Of a stretch of 64,000 nt of DNA, positions 1 to 12,160 are shown piece by piece. A model generated the notes under the pieces. That model was not told the origin of the DNA and ran no database searches. It saw nothing but the letters and a program-made list of their open reading frames with translations. The first letter of the stretch is position 1, and each line of letters opens with the position of its first letter. A program made the position numbers and the translations under genes. The stretch is from Thaumatotibia leucotreta (Eukaryota; Arthropoda; Insecta; Lepidoptera; Tortricidae), in NCBI GenBank assembly GCA_025490895.1, contig JALPQI010000536.1, positions 1 through 64,000 of the forward strand, in the 5' to 3' direction.

Positions 1-1081
1 AGTCTGTATACCAGTAGTAACGTCGCGGAGAGTTAATGAAAGCGCCTTACGAAACGACTCAATCGTAATCAACGGGTGACTTCGATCGAGGTTCTGGAGT
101 AATTGTTTTAATTAATTGCTTCGTTCAACCTTTGCTTCTAGTTGTTACACACGTAACATCCAGATAACGGCGCTGGAATGTTCTAGGGCTTATTTTTATG
201 ACGTTTTACGAAGTGACTGCAAACCGAAGATAATGTTCGTGGGATGTATGTATGTCACGATGTCTTTTGTTTTCACACCTTCAGCTGCGTCTAATACCTA
301 CTCGTTTTATAAATGCATAGTGATCATTCTGGTAACGATGTTTACCGTAACGTCATTTTTTTGCTAGTTTTGCAACCATAAAAAACATACGCGCTGCATG
401 GTATAGAGTGTTCGACGGTTGAATTAGACTAATCTTTGACTTGTTTATATGGTAAATTTCTTCTATCAATTTGTTAACATGAAAGTCAAATATTTATAAC
501 GCGTTTACCTACTCCAATTTAAAGGAAGCTAAGGGGTTTGACAAGCACTTAAACAAATTAAATCAAACGTTTTCTGATATTATGCTTCTGTTAAACAGCT
601 TTTAGTATCTAAATATGATTATTATGACTCGCTTACACAATTTTCCAATGTAATTCTAATTTGTATGCCAAAAAGCGAACAGGCTCAATATTATGAAGTC
701 CCAAGAAATTAAATTGCCCCTTACAATGGCATTCAATACGGGCCGAAAACGCGATATCTAAACACAAATTTACATACTCGGTTCATTGAGTAAGTCGTCC
801 AATGCATACAAAGGGACCTTATTGAATGTGTGAACACCTTTGTGGAATTCGTGTACACCAGTGACAAGGTAGTAAATACAGACTTTTCAACATCGATGAC
901 GTCACTGCCGGGGTGGCGTTCTCATAAAGATGTCTGACTTTTATCATATACATACGAGTAGTACCATCAGACCATCACCATCGCCAACTGCGTGAAGCCA
1001 GCGCATTGTAATAAGCGCCTCGAATGGTCAGTTTTCTATGCTGACCTCTGTACACCTAGCCTAGGTGTTTATTAGCGATAC
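1..1081. other. No gene seen
   Basis: AT-rich. A full CRE-like TGACGTCA at 897-904. Short open frames show no domain or codon pattern. Confidence 0.5.
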
Positions 1082-1085
1082 TTAA

Positions 1086-1269
1086 CCTTTTGGACGCCAA
1101 CGCCTGATATTTTAGCACCGCGGGGTGCAACTCCAAAGACCGATATATAAGTCTTGGACCACAGAGCAATATAGACCTACACAAATGTGCGTAAAATTCA
1201 ACAGTATTGACATTTTGCTGACGTGGCGTCTGCCTGACAGCTTTGGTATTTGACATGACGTCAAAAAGG
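1086..1269. mobile_element. MITE with TTAA flanks (piggyBac-like)
   Basis: Ends CCTTTTGGACGCCA / TGACGTCAAAAAGG, flanked by TTAA at 1082-1085 and 1270-1273. The TGACGTCA at 1257-1264 is part of its terminus. Confidence 0.65.
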
Positions 1270-1660
1270 TTAATATCTTATAAAGCGCATTAGGTAAAAA
1301 TATCGGTAAAATAAGTTTAGTACTCTAAGTTGCAAAAATATAAGTCATAACTTTCTGTAACATTTTTATCATTGATTTTCTACTACATTAACTAACCCGA
1401 ACCTAAGCTGGTTTAGATGAATCAACGGAGCCACGCTTTTATGTCAGCAAAATCTAATAAGAGAATATGTACTTTTCTTACACTTCTTTTTCCTACTTTC
1501 GTTACAAGAGGCATTGGTTATAGTTATTTACTGTAATGTGATGTCAACTATTTTTTTATAAAATAAATTTAAAAAATAACGTCTATCATCATTGAGTACA
1601 GCCAAAGGCATAAATATAAATACAATTTTAGATCTAATGTTCCAGACATGTGAAAAAAAA

Positions 1661-1749
1661 GTGTATAGTTCGAGAAATATAAATTGAATGTTTATTTTTA
1701 CTATAATGTAGGTAGAAAGTTACCAATTTATATTCCACGAACTATACAC
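1661..1749. repeat. Short inverted repeat
   Basis: GTGTATAGTTCGAGAAATAT pairs with its near-complement ending at 1749; the centre is AT-rich. Confidence 0.5.
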
Positions 1750-2025
1750 AAATGTATGCTCCTAGACAAGCTCCTCGAATAAGTAGATAAGACCAACTGT
1801 ATAATACTAATACGACTTTGTATTGAGATTGATAGTCTCTATTTACTCTGCTTTGTATTATAATGCAAAATTGTAGGCTCAAGTCGGAAAACTCAGTGAG
1901 CTGAAAACGTACGTGGTTTCTTTTCGTGCATCCTTACTGTAGCACGGAAATATCGACCACGATGGGTTATTTATTGCTTGGGGATACAATGTATTGGGTT
2001 CTATAATATCCTAACTATGTTTAGG

Positions 2026-2169
2026 ATGCGGCTCCACTGACGCGGAGCGGAGCGGTGCTGTGCTAAATTGACCAATTACATTCTTCAAATTCGAATTCGT
2101 AACACGGTGATGCGGTCTCATCGGCCGAGCTCTCACAGCTCCGCTCCGCTCCGCTTCAGTGGAGCCGCA
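2026..2169. mobile_element. MITE, GCGGCTCCACTGACGCGGAG
   Basis: Inverted ends TGCGGCTCCACTGACGCGGA / CTCCGCTTCAGTGGAGCCGC. A fragment of the same end recurs at 61171-61198. Confidence 0.75.
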
Positions 2170-2182
2170 CCCCTAGGGTGGT

Positions 2183-2462
2183 GGCCGTGTGGTGACGGCA
2201 GTGAGGACATTTGTCACCAAACCAACTCTTCCTGTGGGTGTCATAAGAGTTGACTAAGGAATTGTAATGTCATTTATTTTTCGAAGATTGAGGCCTGGCA
2301 GCAGCGTCATCATAGAGGACACGTGGAGGACACACTACTGCGATCGCCAACCCTCTTGCCCAGCGTGGCGAATATGGGCATTTACCTTCTAATGCGTCCG
2401 CATAGGAAACAGTGGAGGCATTTATCCAGCAGTGGACTGATATATAGGCTGGATGTGTGTGT
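2183..2462 (+). repeat. GGCCGTGTGGTGACGGCAG repeat, copy 1
   Basis: Shares GTGTCATAAGAGTTGACTAA, CAGCAGCGTCATCATAG and CTGCGATCGCCAA with the copies at 47071 and 54685. It ends in an AGCAGTGGACTGATATATAG-like retroposon tail. Confidence 0.7.
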
Positions 2463-2483
2463 GTTACCTAATACACACATGTA

Positions 2484-2561
2484 CAGTGGGGTTCAAAATT
2501 GCAAGGACAGTTTATGAATGAATTCATTCATAAATTGTCCATGCAATTCTGAACGCCACTG
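2484..2561. mobile_element. Tiny MITE, CAGTGGGGTTCAAAATTGC
   Basis: 78-bp near-palindrome flanked by TA, centred on GAATTC. Confidence 0.7.
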
Positions 2562-2921
2562 TATATTATATAATTTAAATAATGACGGCTACCGTACAAG
2601 GTCCACAAGTGTAAAATTTATAATTTCAATCTTCTTTTTGGTTTTGTCTTAAAACTAAGCATATACGCGCCTACATGTTTTTAATTTGATGCCTTTTCGG
2701 CACAAAAAGGTACAGAGTACATACTATAATTAGTACATACAACTCACGTAACACAATGGACGCGATAGTGATTTTTGTTTTGATTAAGGTCTTATCAATG
2801 TACCTAATTTTTTTTTTGCAATCGTTCCTAATAATTATGATAATTACACTTTATCAACGACAGTTTAGAGCTTTTGAACTATATTATGGTGATTTTCTGG
2901 GACAGATTTTTTATAAAATAA

Positions 2922-3090
2922 TCATCAGCATCTATGATAGTTCACTGCTGAACGTAGGCCTCTCCTAGTTCTCCTATTAACTATGCGTATAGACGATTAG
3001 GACGTAAATGGGCAAGCGGATTGGCGATCGTAGTAATGTGTCCACTATGATGACGCTGCAAATGTATTCTTACTGCCGTCACCACACGGC
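2922..3090 (-). repeat. GGCCGTGTGGTGACGGCAG repeat, copy 2, deleted
   Basis: Inverted: starts with the tail (CATCAGCATCTATGATAG, GCTGAACGTAGGCCTCTCC) and ends ACTGCCGTCACCACACGGC. Confidence 0.65.
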
Positions 3091-3935
3091 ATTTATATTA
3101 TATAAAATAGTAGTGTAAAATTATTCTGGACGGCCATTAAAGCTGCAGTAATGAACCTCGGCCGCTGTCTCACTAATTGGTACACTCTTATTAAGGCCAA
3201 GTGTCCCCAAGTTCAAATACACTTAAACTTCTTGACATAATGAGCTGGGTATGTTTTTAAAAAATCGACAGCTACATTGAAAACAAGCACAACGAGGTAC
3301 CTCAACTTAGCCACGTAGTATAGATTGGACAATTCCATTCCTGACCGTAAGATTAAGCAGGTAGGCACAGTGTTCATATTTTTTTACCGAACTTCAAAAA
3401 AAGGATATAATTAATAAGTATGGGATATCGTTGAATACGTATTTTTAGAAGGAAAAAGGGTGAAATAAAAAGTTTTTGGAATAACTACGGAAACCTACAC
3501 CAAGCATGGTCCGGCATGCTCTTGGCCGGTTTTGTTTTATTAATATTGTAGGTAGTAAAAAGACGGGAAATGTATCTAGCCGCGACATACTGTCACACCA
3601 ATCGTATGCTATGCCTACTTGAACAAACTTCACACATAATACCTACTGTTTTACATCGGCATGTTACAATCTGTGTTCAATTTCCTTAAGCCGCCGCTCA
3701 CAAAGGTACATCAATTGGAACACCCACTTTACTCGAACGTCAATTCTCGAATGAAAATGTGCTATCTCGATTAGATATTAATAACTAGTCAATTTAGTGC
3801 GCATAGGTACGCATGTAGCGATATTACTCGTATTTCATAAATACTAAGTAAATGTTGGGCATATTTTCTACAGGTAATTTAGACTGCCATTTAAATGGTG
3901 ATTTTTGGGCGATGGAGCAGGAAGGCATGGAGGAA

Positions 3936-4169
3936 CAGGGTAGGAACTACACAGTGTCACGTTAAGCAACTTTTATTATACTACTAACTACTATACCAAT
4001 CAAAACAAAGCAACAAAAGCAACCTAATTATGAGTTAATTTATAGTTAATTCGGTAAGTATCAATTAACTTATATTTAGGATTTTTTGCGCTTTGTTTCG
4101 GTTGGCTGGTTGGCTGCATAGTAAAAGTTGCTCAGAAGTCAGAAGTCACCGTCTCTAATACCTACCCTG
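3936..4169. mobile_element. MITE-like element, CAGGGTAGG ends
   Basis: CAGGGTAGGAACTAC / CCTACCCTG with inner pairing AGCAACTTTTATTATA / TAGTAAAAGTTGCT. Confidence 0.6.
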
Positions 4170-5535
4170 TTCACTCTATGAGCCAAATATCACCCTGTAT
4201 AAATCATATTTTTCATCACACCTGTTCGGTAAGTGCGCCGATGCGCGCCGTAGATGCGTCATTACGCCCTAGATCAATCAAGGATTTTCATACGACATTA
4301 CGTCGCACTAGCGCCGCGCCGGGATTTCTGTTATAAAAATGATAAATTTAAGTCATTCCTGATTTCGAGTAATGATTTAGACCATTTTAGAGTAGTTTTG
4401 TGAAAATATATTGTTTTATTTACTTTTGAAGTAAAGCCCAAGCCGAAGGTCATCCTCGTTTACAATTTCTTATTTACCGCCCTTAATACACAATGTACTA
4501 TAACGTACAGTAACTACAGCAAAGATGAATGTAAGCATCACACTTAGGTTAGGGCCACGATATGACAACCACACTTAAGTCAACATTTGTCCTCTTGCAT
4601 CCAGGACATTACCGACGACATCAAAAACAATGTTATCGAAGCTTTTAACCCAGACGGGTGCGACGCGCCGCTCAAAATAAATGTGCCGTGCGAAAAAACT
4701 CAATAAAAACCAACGTAAACGTCTTCTTTGCTTTATCGCTTGAAAAGTCCTTATTCGCTTGAGCTGACCTCTAGCAGCTTGATGTCTCATAAAATCATAT
4801 CTCATATCTCATCTCATACCTATGTAGACAACAATTCGCGTTATTATTAAGGTAGTTCAAAGACTTCTTGGGACTGTTTAAACTGACAAACGCAATTAAT
4901 GCAGGTAAAAAGCTTTAGGGTATTCATTTCATAGTCTATTCAAGGTTTTTTTAAATTGTGCCTAGATTTTATTACAAACATAATTTTTGTTTAAGCCTTG
5001 TTAATACATTAAAGTTATCATTGAGAGGTTTGAAACAATATTGCTTAAATCACAATAAAATTCATTTCATAAAAAATAGGACTAGACCTTTGATCTTGAA
5101 AAATATTGGGGAATACTAATTACACATAATAGGAACTAAACCTTTAATTAGCTGTTTTGGGAGCCATGAAACGCCATTTTCACTTTAAAGCAAAATAATA
5201 AATTAAACAGAACCTATTTTAGTTTACTTTTAATATCATGTCATTAATTATTGTAATATTGTATGTTTTGTGCTAATAAAAACAGAACCTTACATTAATA
5301 TCCTGACTTTAAAAAATAATACCGATTACATATTGCGCTATAAGTACTGTTTCAAGTACCTAGTATAAAATATTTTCAAGTTAGACGGGCACAGCGCATG
5401 TGCGATGTTTTACGCGGTCATTTACGCTGCGTGGGAGGCCCAATTGAGCAGCTAACAATTCTCAAATTAGGTGGCTATTATGTTTATAGGCATGTTATTT
5501 TTATATCTTACGTTCTAGCGCTATCTCAAGAACCT
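4170..5535. other. No gene seen
   Basis: Unassigned non-coding sequence; a slightly CG-rich patch at 4225-4325 with GCGCCG clusters. No exon-like conserved frame found. Confidence 0.5.
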
Positions 5536-5685
5536 CAGGGTGCTTAGCCAAGATGCCAATCGCTAGCGCTTAGTAGCGTAACGTAGTTTTCCCTCTCTGT
5601 CACTCTTTTATGTTAGTGCGACAAAGACAGTTAGCTGCGATTAACGATGAAGCGCTAGCGATTGGCAACTTGGCTAAGCACCCTG
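5536..5685. mobile_element. MITE, CAGGGTGCTTAGCCAAGATG
   Basis: Strong inverted ends of ~36 bp with CCAATCGCTAGCGCT on both arms; 150 bp. Confidence 0.8.
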
Positions 5686-5970
5686 ATACATTTTTATTGG
5701 GGTGGCATTCCCCAATGGTTTTGCATTTAAATTGAATATTTTATGTGAGTTCCCTGTGGGTGGAGTTCATGCCTTGTATGAGTACTCTGTGATGAGGAAC
5801 AAAATTTTAAAACAAAGCTACTTAGGTTTAATGGTATCTATTTTACTGTAAAGTGCCTAAAGAAAATGTTTTACTCATTCAATGACTACAAAGAAAGAAA
5901 CTGTACAGAGTTTGCAGAAGCAGTAAAGCCAGTAGGTATCCACTAGCATAGCACATGAGTTAGTAACTTA

Positions 5971-6139
5971 CCCCCTTATTCAAAAACGTCTCGTTACTTA
6001 ACAAGCCGCTAAGTATTGTTTGTCCCTTTTGGCCTTGCCAATATATATATAGATCCAAAGGGACAAACAATACAAGCATTAATTAGCGGCAATAAGTTTA
6101 GCGGTTTGCTATGTTAAGACAGGTTTATGAATATGAGGG
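5971..6139. mobile_element. MITE, CCCCCTTATTC family (diverged)
   Basis: CCCCCTTATTCAAAAACGTC at the left and a diverged complement at the right, flanked by TTAC. Shares AAGGGACAAACAATA with the other two copies. Confidence 0.7.
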
Positions 6140-6198
6140 TTACTTTCTACGTATCTGACTTTCAACTTTACAGAACGTGTTTGCATACATAGTAAACT

Positions 6199-6310
6199 TC
6201 TCTGCTTTGTCTTAAGGTTGACTAGTAGAGAATGCCTTTTGGCATTAAGTTCGCCTTTTGTACATTAAGGTTTTCTTTTGTGCAATAAAGATTAAATAAA
6301 TAAATATTAT
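6199..6310 (+). repeat. LINE/SINE 3' tail, copy 1
   Basis: The same sequence (GAATGCCTTTTGGCATTAAG ... GTGCAATAAAG plus AAATA tail) appears inverted at 57592-57709. GCCTTTTGGC is a small hairpin, and the A-rich end suggests retroposition. Confidence 0.65.
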
Positions 6311-6485
6311 CTATCGCTGCCTTAACTTGCCTTGTTACGTATGTATGTATGTTTATTTTAATTATATATGTATGTACTTTGTGTAGGTTTATTTTTAGAA
6401 TAGGTTTCGATGTATGTGTTCTGCTGTTCAACTTTGATTTTATCTGCACTACCCGTTTCATTGTTTTCATCTGTGTTTCCTACTA

Positions 6486-6612
6486 CCCTAAGGTTGTCTG
6501 GTAGAGATCGCTTTTTAGCGATAAGACCGCCCGTTGTTACCTAGGTTTTGCCGTATGTGTTTATTTTAGTGTGTTTTTTATAATCTGGTGCACAATAAAG
6601 AATATTATTATT
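6486..6612 (+). repeat. LINE 3' tail (probably RTE-like)
   Basis: It reads AAGGTTGTCTGGTAGAGATC, then GCGATAAGACCGCC, and ends GTGCACAATAAAG with an ATT tail. This is a familiar 3' end of a lepidopteran LINE. The ATT tail served as target for the Dong-like insertion. Confidence 0.65.
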
Positions 6613-6776
6613 ATACTCTTTATTTCACATGTCTCTTAGGCTAGGCTTTTTATAACAATATTTATAAAATTAAAATATAATACAACATACAAAAACAATA
6701 CAAAACACATAAATACTTTATAAAAAACCTAACCTAGGGTGCCGCCGGCAACGGGGCGGGCCCAAGCTGCCGGTGG

Positions 6777-8288
6777 TTAGGGCTGCAGGGAGAGGAACCG
6801 CCGCCGCCGGACTATGCGCGCCGTGTCCAGGATTACCGCCTTCTGCATCTGACCCTTGACCCAACCACCTAGCGAGAGCCTCTTGAGGTGTTGATCGAGA
6901 CTCTTCGCTATGAGACCGTTCGCAGAAATAACTATCGGTACAATGATCGCCGAATCAACCTCCCACATGTCGGTTACCTCGTGAGCCAAGTCAAGGTACT
7001 TACTGGCTTTGTCCTTCTCGGCCTTCACGAGGTTCTCGTCATGGGGGATCGTGATGTCGATGAGCATTGCCCGGCGTTGGGATCGATCTATCAGCACGAT
7101 ATCAGGCTTATTGGCTACAATAGTCCTGTCCGTGATGATAGATCGATCCCAATAGAGCGTGGCACGACCATTTTCGAGAACTGCCGCAGGTGTGTACTTA
7201 TAGTACGGCACTTCGAAGCCCACAAGGCCGTATTGAAGAGCAAGCTGCTGGTGTATAATCCTGGCTACGAGGTTGTGTCTGTGCAAGTACTCGGTGTTAA
7301 CAATCTGAGAACAACCGGAAATAATATGCCTGAGTGACTCACCGGGACGGCGGCATGCCCGACAAATGTCGACCGTACCGTCCTTCAGGATATATTTCCG
7401 GTAGTTATTCGTCATGATAACCTCGTCAGCAATTGCACAGGCAAAACCCTCGGTTTCTCCGAAGAGGTCCCCGAATCGTAGCCAGTTCACCGACGCGAGC
7501 AGATCCACATCAGGTCCCGTGAGGGCCTTGTAGAACCGCCCATGTAGCTCCTTGCTCTTCCATACCGCCTTGCGGTCCTCGGTGCTTAGTACCACAGGTT
7601 TGCGCCAGTTCTCTTTTGCCAAAGAGAGCGGGGTGAGGTTCCGATCTACTGCCACCACATCTCGATGCATCCCGCACTCATTGTTAAGAAAATAGTTTCT
7701 AAGATTGTACACCTCGCGGTTGTGAAGGTTTTTGGCATTTAAGAAGCCTCGGCCCCCACATTTCCGCGGGATGTACAATCTCATAACTGATGAGCGCGGG
7801 TGTAGCATTCGATGTGTGGTGAGCAGTGTGCGGACCCTTCGATCCAGGGCGTCCAGCTCGGTCTGAGTCCACCTTAGTACGCCAAAGGAGTATATGAGTA
7901 TGGGCATTACCCAGGCGTTGAAAGCGCGTACTTTGTTGCCTCCTGACAAAAGACTGTTAAGTACTTTTGTGAGCCGGCTGAAAAATCGCTCCTTCACCGC
8001 CTGTCTAATTCCCATATCTTCAATACCCAAAGACTGTGACATACCAAGGTATTTATAGGTTTCTGCTTCCGAGATAGATTTGAACGACATTGTCTCAGAA
8101 AGCTGTAAATTTGTTGAATTTACTACTTTCCCCCGCTGCACATGCATAACCGCACACTTATCGACACCAAACTCCATTTTGATGGCACTACTGAAAACTT
8201 CTGTGGTTCGCAGTAGTTCCAACAAGTCTTGGCTAGTCCTGAATCCTTCAGCAGGGTACTGAGGGGATTCAGAGCTAGGCAGAACCAC
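6777..8288 (-). pseudogene. Dong/R4-like C-terminal half: thumb, CCHC and restriction-like endonuclease
   Basis: An open stretch of about 490 informative codons. It begins, after the deletion, at SQDLLELLRTTEVFSSAIKM. It then shows the conserved EFGVDKCAVMHVQRGK, YKYLGM, the C-x2-C...H-x4-C finger (CRACRRPGESLRHIISGC), and the endonuclease core KPDIVLIDRSQRRAMLIDIT with DKASKYLDLA. Its N-terminal residues before SQDLL are an out-of-frame reading of the palm region and are not real. Enzymatically dead without YxDD. Confidence 0.88.
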
Positions 8289-9440
8289 AAGGGACTCAGA
8301 CTGTCACCCTGGAATATTCCTCGCTCGATCCTTATGAAGTCCTGCGGGCCAGAGGGGCCATCCCCGCCTCCTGGTTGACGAAGGACTGTGGTTCACTGCC
8401 TCATACACGCGCCGAGAAAGGATCTTAAAGTTGCATGAACTTTATACAGCTCCAAGACCCTTTCCAACCATGAATGAGGCACCGAATCATAGGCCTTCTT
8501 GTAGTCAATCCAAGCGGCGGAGAGGGCCCCTTTGTTACGCCGGACTTGCTGGCAAATGGTCATGTCGATGAGGAGGAGCTCTTTAGTACCACGGGACCCA
8601 ACCCTACATCCATTTTGAGCAGGAGCCAAAACATTGTTCGAAACAATGTGCGTGTTCATTTTTACTCTCAAAATGGATGTAAGGAGCTTGTACAGTGTGG
8701 GCAAGCACGTGATGGGTCGGTAGTTCTTCGCTTCCGTGGTACTACCGGACTTGTAGAGCAGGAAGGTTACACCAGTTGTTAAAGAAGGTGGCAGGGAACC
8801 GAGCTCGAGGGCTTGTTGGAATTGCGTTGCCAATCGTGGGTGCGAGCATCGAAACCATTTTAGCCAGAAGTTGTGCAATCCATCCGGCCCAGGACTTTTC
8901 CAGTTCTGAGTCGTGCGGATAGCACAACTTACGTCATCGGGGCTGATGGTAACTGCCCCCATAGGTTCGATGGTCTCGCATTCACGTTCGACAACGGTCA
9001 TCCATTCACCCTCGGTGTGTCCGACGGGCGCTGACCAGATACTACGCCAGAAATCACTCATGGCATGGTTGCCGGATGCTACCGGCAACCGCGCGTCGGA
9101 CACACGGTAGTCGGTTTCCTCCCACTTTCGGTAAACCTTCCTTTGGTCACTCTGGAAAAGGCGATTCTGCTGGAATCGGTTCACACGCTCTCCGTAGCGG
9201 CGAATACGGTTTGCCCATGCATAAACCTTCTGCTTCAGAAAGTCGATGCGCTCTGTGAGGTTGGCCATGTAGTCGCGGGGTGCAATACCCGTTCCCGCGA
9301 ACGCCTGGTTCACAAAGCGCATTACTCGGGGGCGGTTGTTGCCCCCCCTGAAGCAGATCAGCTTTGCAATGAGAGTCCTAAACGAGTCGATACGTCGCTC
9401 GATCCGCACCTGCCATGCGGGGACACCACCAGCGGTCCTA
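8240..9440 (-). pseudogene. Dong/R4-like reverse transcriptase, N-terminal and palm part
   Basis: Readable from about 9440 down to the deletion near 8240, with one in-frame TGA (8393-8395). Recognisable blocks are WKSPGPDGLHNFWLKWF, KNYRPITCLPTLYKLL, QNGCRVGSRGTKELLLID, the motif-A aspartate in WIDYKKAYDSVPHSW, and after the stop RGIFQGDSLSPLWFCLALNP. The coding sequence begins abruptly at VPAWQVRIERRID, next to the TAA repeat, so the 5' end was lost at insertion. Confidence 0.88.
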
Positions 9441-9475
9441 GGTGCACATAATATTATTATTATTATTAAATAAAT

Positions 9476-11167
9476 AAATACTATCATTAACGGCCGTGGT
9501 GCACATAGTAAGGATATAGTGCTACTCGTTATAGGCAAGTACGTAGGTATAGGCCCTGTGCCACTCGCAACTTTTGTCATCTACAAATTGGCACGTGTCG
9601 TATACCGATGTATGCAAAAATATCACGCCACAAAAGGGTCTGGCCAGGTACGTATATCTTTTGTTATCACTGATCTTATTGCTGACGTCTAATTACTTTA
9701 TCAAGTGGAATCAAAGCCTTCGTATTTGAAATGGATTTTACTCATACACCATACTCGTAGCGACTAATTAAATTATTTATTTTTCAATTGGCAAAGTCTG
9801 AAATGGTAATTACATAACTTAATTTCCTTATCTGTATATACTCGTAATACTTACCAGTTTTATTCGCTGCTTGACTGTATAAACGAACAAATGTTAAATT
9901 ATCCTTAGTCTAGACTCTAGACTAACTAAACCGTATCCGGAGTAAGCTCTCTGAAGAGGTTCCTTAGATTTTACGGCTTCTGCTTTTAGGGTCGCGTCTA
10001 CAATTGACGAAAACCACTTGCAGATGAAATATGCATGAGGTGAAATTGACTGAAACCTCTTTGGAGCCAGAGGACAGGCTGAGCTCAGCGGGAGATAAGG
10101 GTTGCTTGAGTGACCGTGAACTAGTAACAACAGGGTAGGTACGGTTTTATAACGGTACCTGAAAATGCTAATGACTTAGTTACTCGAATATTTTTTTTAT
10201 AAAACCGCTCTTATTTGAATCGCAATATTATCGATGTAGTCATTTTATCGTCTTGTAATAATACTACCTACATTTTACAACCTCCACAATGTATAATTAA
10301 TTGTATAGTTATGTCATATGTTAAGCTAAGAAAAAACAAATACCGACGTATAATGTATTACATTAATTCCTTACCCCAAATCGATTTACTTCATTAGTTT
10401 GCCAATTGTAAACATACGTAATTCAGTGCAATATATTTAGGTTACATTTAATTACAATATTTTTAGTTAACACAACAAAAATATAAATACCTTAAAATGA
10501 GGCTATTTGAGATCCACGGGTCTATAATACTATATAGACCCGTACTATATAGATACTAAAAGAAAATAACCTTTCAATTAAATTTTATCGTGACTCACTA
10601 CCGGGACACGCAACGATAACTTTTCTAAATTTACATTTTCTCCCTCAATGCGATAAAAAGTAAATTCACGCACATCGTGGTTTACGGAAAATACTTATAG
10701 CTGCTAAGAACTTTATTAAAGGAGACTGTTATGAGCGAGTCAAACAATGTAATTTGTAAGAAACGTCCGTCCGCAGCAAAAAATGTTTTGCCATTCAAAG
10801 AAAATCGCACCAAGTTAATAGAATATTAAATTTCGAGTTCGTAGGAGCTCCCGTCAACCATCGCAGCTTGCAAAACAAAGACTTGACGGGTAAACAAAAA
10901 GGGATTTTATAAAATCAGAATACTAATCCTTAATAGGTACGTACCACAGATTCGCGTAATTTGATTTGAATAACGGTAAGGGAAGAGTTTTGTGCGGCCA
11001 TTCAAATCTGCACACTTTAGCTTTTACATAGCGTAAAAGCTAAAAAATTTATATCATTCTAGGTACCTAAACACAAAGCAAAAACTTAGAGTTTATTCAT
11101 TAATTCATTATTCATTACACTTAACTCGTTTGATATTATTTACGATAGGTAAACAATTACAATTTTG
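9476..11167. other. No gene seen
   Basis: AT-rich spacer with only a small stem-loop (10516) and TTTAGCTTTTAC-type hairpin near 11020-11046. Confidence 0.5.
10516..10543. repeat. Short stem-loop
   Basis: ACGGGTCTAT (10516-10525) pairs with ATAGACCCGT (10534-10543), loop of 8. Confidence 0.6.
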
Positions 11168-11415
11168 TCAGCCTCTGTAGCCTAGTTCACCTGCCTACGA
11201 AGCTGGAGGTTCCGGGTTCGAATCCCGGCGAAGGCATTATTTGTGTATTTATTTATCATAAATATTTGTTCCTTGGTCATGGCTGTCTATGTATTTAAGT
11301 ATCTATATGTATCTATCTATTATATATATCGTCGCCTAGTACCCACATCACAAGCCTTAATTGAGCTTATCGTGGGACTAGGTCGATTTGTGTAAGATGT
11401 CCCAAGATATTTATT
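11168..11415 (+). mobile_element. tRNA-derived SINE, copy 1
   Basis: The head GCCTCTGTAGCCTAGTTCAC, the B box GGTTCGAATCC, then a unique body with GTACCCACATCACAAGCC and the end GTGTAAGATGTCCCAAGATA. The same order recurs at 11909, 21530 and 48670 (inverted). Confidence 0.85.
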
Positions 11416-11908
11416 ATTTTATTTTTAATTAAATATTAATATCTATTGTTTAAAGATACATAGAACATATTATACTATGAGTTGTACACTTCCTTCAGAT
11501 AAAATATGCCTATCATGAAACACACAAACACTTCAAGGACGCTAATCCTCATCAAGATTGCAAAGAAAATTCTTCTCGCGAATCGTGCGCTAAGATTTAC
11601 TTTTAGTTAATTGAGTCGAGGGAGCGTTGTCTCTGGTTTACGTTTATAATTCTCCAGTTTCAGCGAAAGCCAGCAATAAAGCCCTAAGTATTCAGCGAAT
11701 GAACTGTTTTTTTAGTGCAACAGTTTCAGTCTAACTGTTAGAATTAGAAGGTAATGAAACGAGCTAAAATAGTTTAAACGTTTTCTGTATTACTGCACTT
11801 TGAATTTTTTTCCAAGCCATAACTGGATTCCGGTTAAGGTTTAAAAGTAATGTTAATAAATTAAAAGTGTAGAAGAAGTAAATCTAACGGGGAGTCTACA
11901 CATTTTGT

Positions 11909-12160
11909 CAGCCTCCGTAGCCTAGTCGGTAGTGATCCTGTCTACGAAGTTGGAGGTTCCGGGTTCGAATCCCGGCGAGGGCATTATTTGTGTATTTATT
12001 TATCACAAATATTTGTTCTTTGGTCATGGCTGTCTATGTATTTAAGTATGTATCTACATATCTATTATATATATCGTCCTGGTACCCACATCACAAGCCT
12101 TAATTGAGCTTACCATGGGACTAGGTCGATTTGTGTAAGATGACCCAGATTATTATTTAC
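11909..12160 (+). mobile_element. tRNA-derived SINE, copy 2
   Basis: Full-length copy with A-box-like TAGCCTAGTCGGTAGTG and B box GGTTCGAATCC. It lies about 500 bp after copy 1 in the same orientation. Confidence 0.85.

Larger units (their letters stand above)
6612..9440 (-). mobile_element. Dong/R4-like non-LTR retrotransposon, 5'-truncated and defective
   Basis: On the minus strand this encodes a reverse transcriptase followed by a CCHC motif and a restriction-like endonuclease, the layout of R2/R4-group LINEs. The N-terminal zinc-finger part is missing. Both flanks are ATT/TAA repeats (about 6600-6612 and 9447-9475), matching the known TAA-repeat target of silkworm Dong. Defects: a TGA stop at 8393-8395 where the reading resumes in frame beyond it, and a deletion with frameshift at about 8230-8245. 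That deletion removes the segment where the YxDD catalytic box belongs. It was inserted in the ATT tail of a LINE fragment (6486-6612). Confidence 0.88.

Noticed and set aside
897..904. CRE site as a functional regulator
   Set aside because: The palindrome TGACGTCA is exact, but no gene lies nearby and the second instance (1257-1264) is part of a MITE end.
4575..4805. 76-codon minus-strand frame with basic N-terminus
   Set aside because: No recognisable domain, splice context or neighbouring exon; insufficient support.
6888..7337. 149-codon plus-strand frame
   Set aside because: It lies antisense to the Dong-like endonuclease domain and mirrors it; no family resemblance.
9065..9451. 128-codon plus-strand frame
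   Set aside because: Antisense to the Dong-like reverse transcriptase; a shadow frame.
11168..11245. tRNA gene
   Set aside because: A/B-box-like sequences are present but no cloverleaf with a proper acceptor stem or anticodon arm. The body continues as a repeated SINE in four places.
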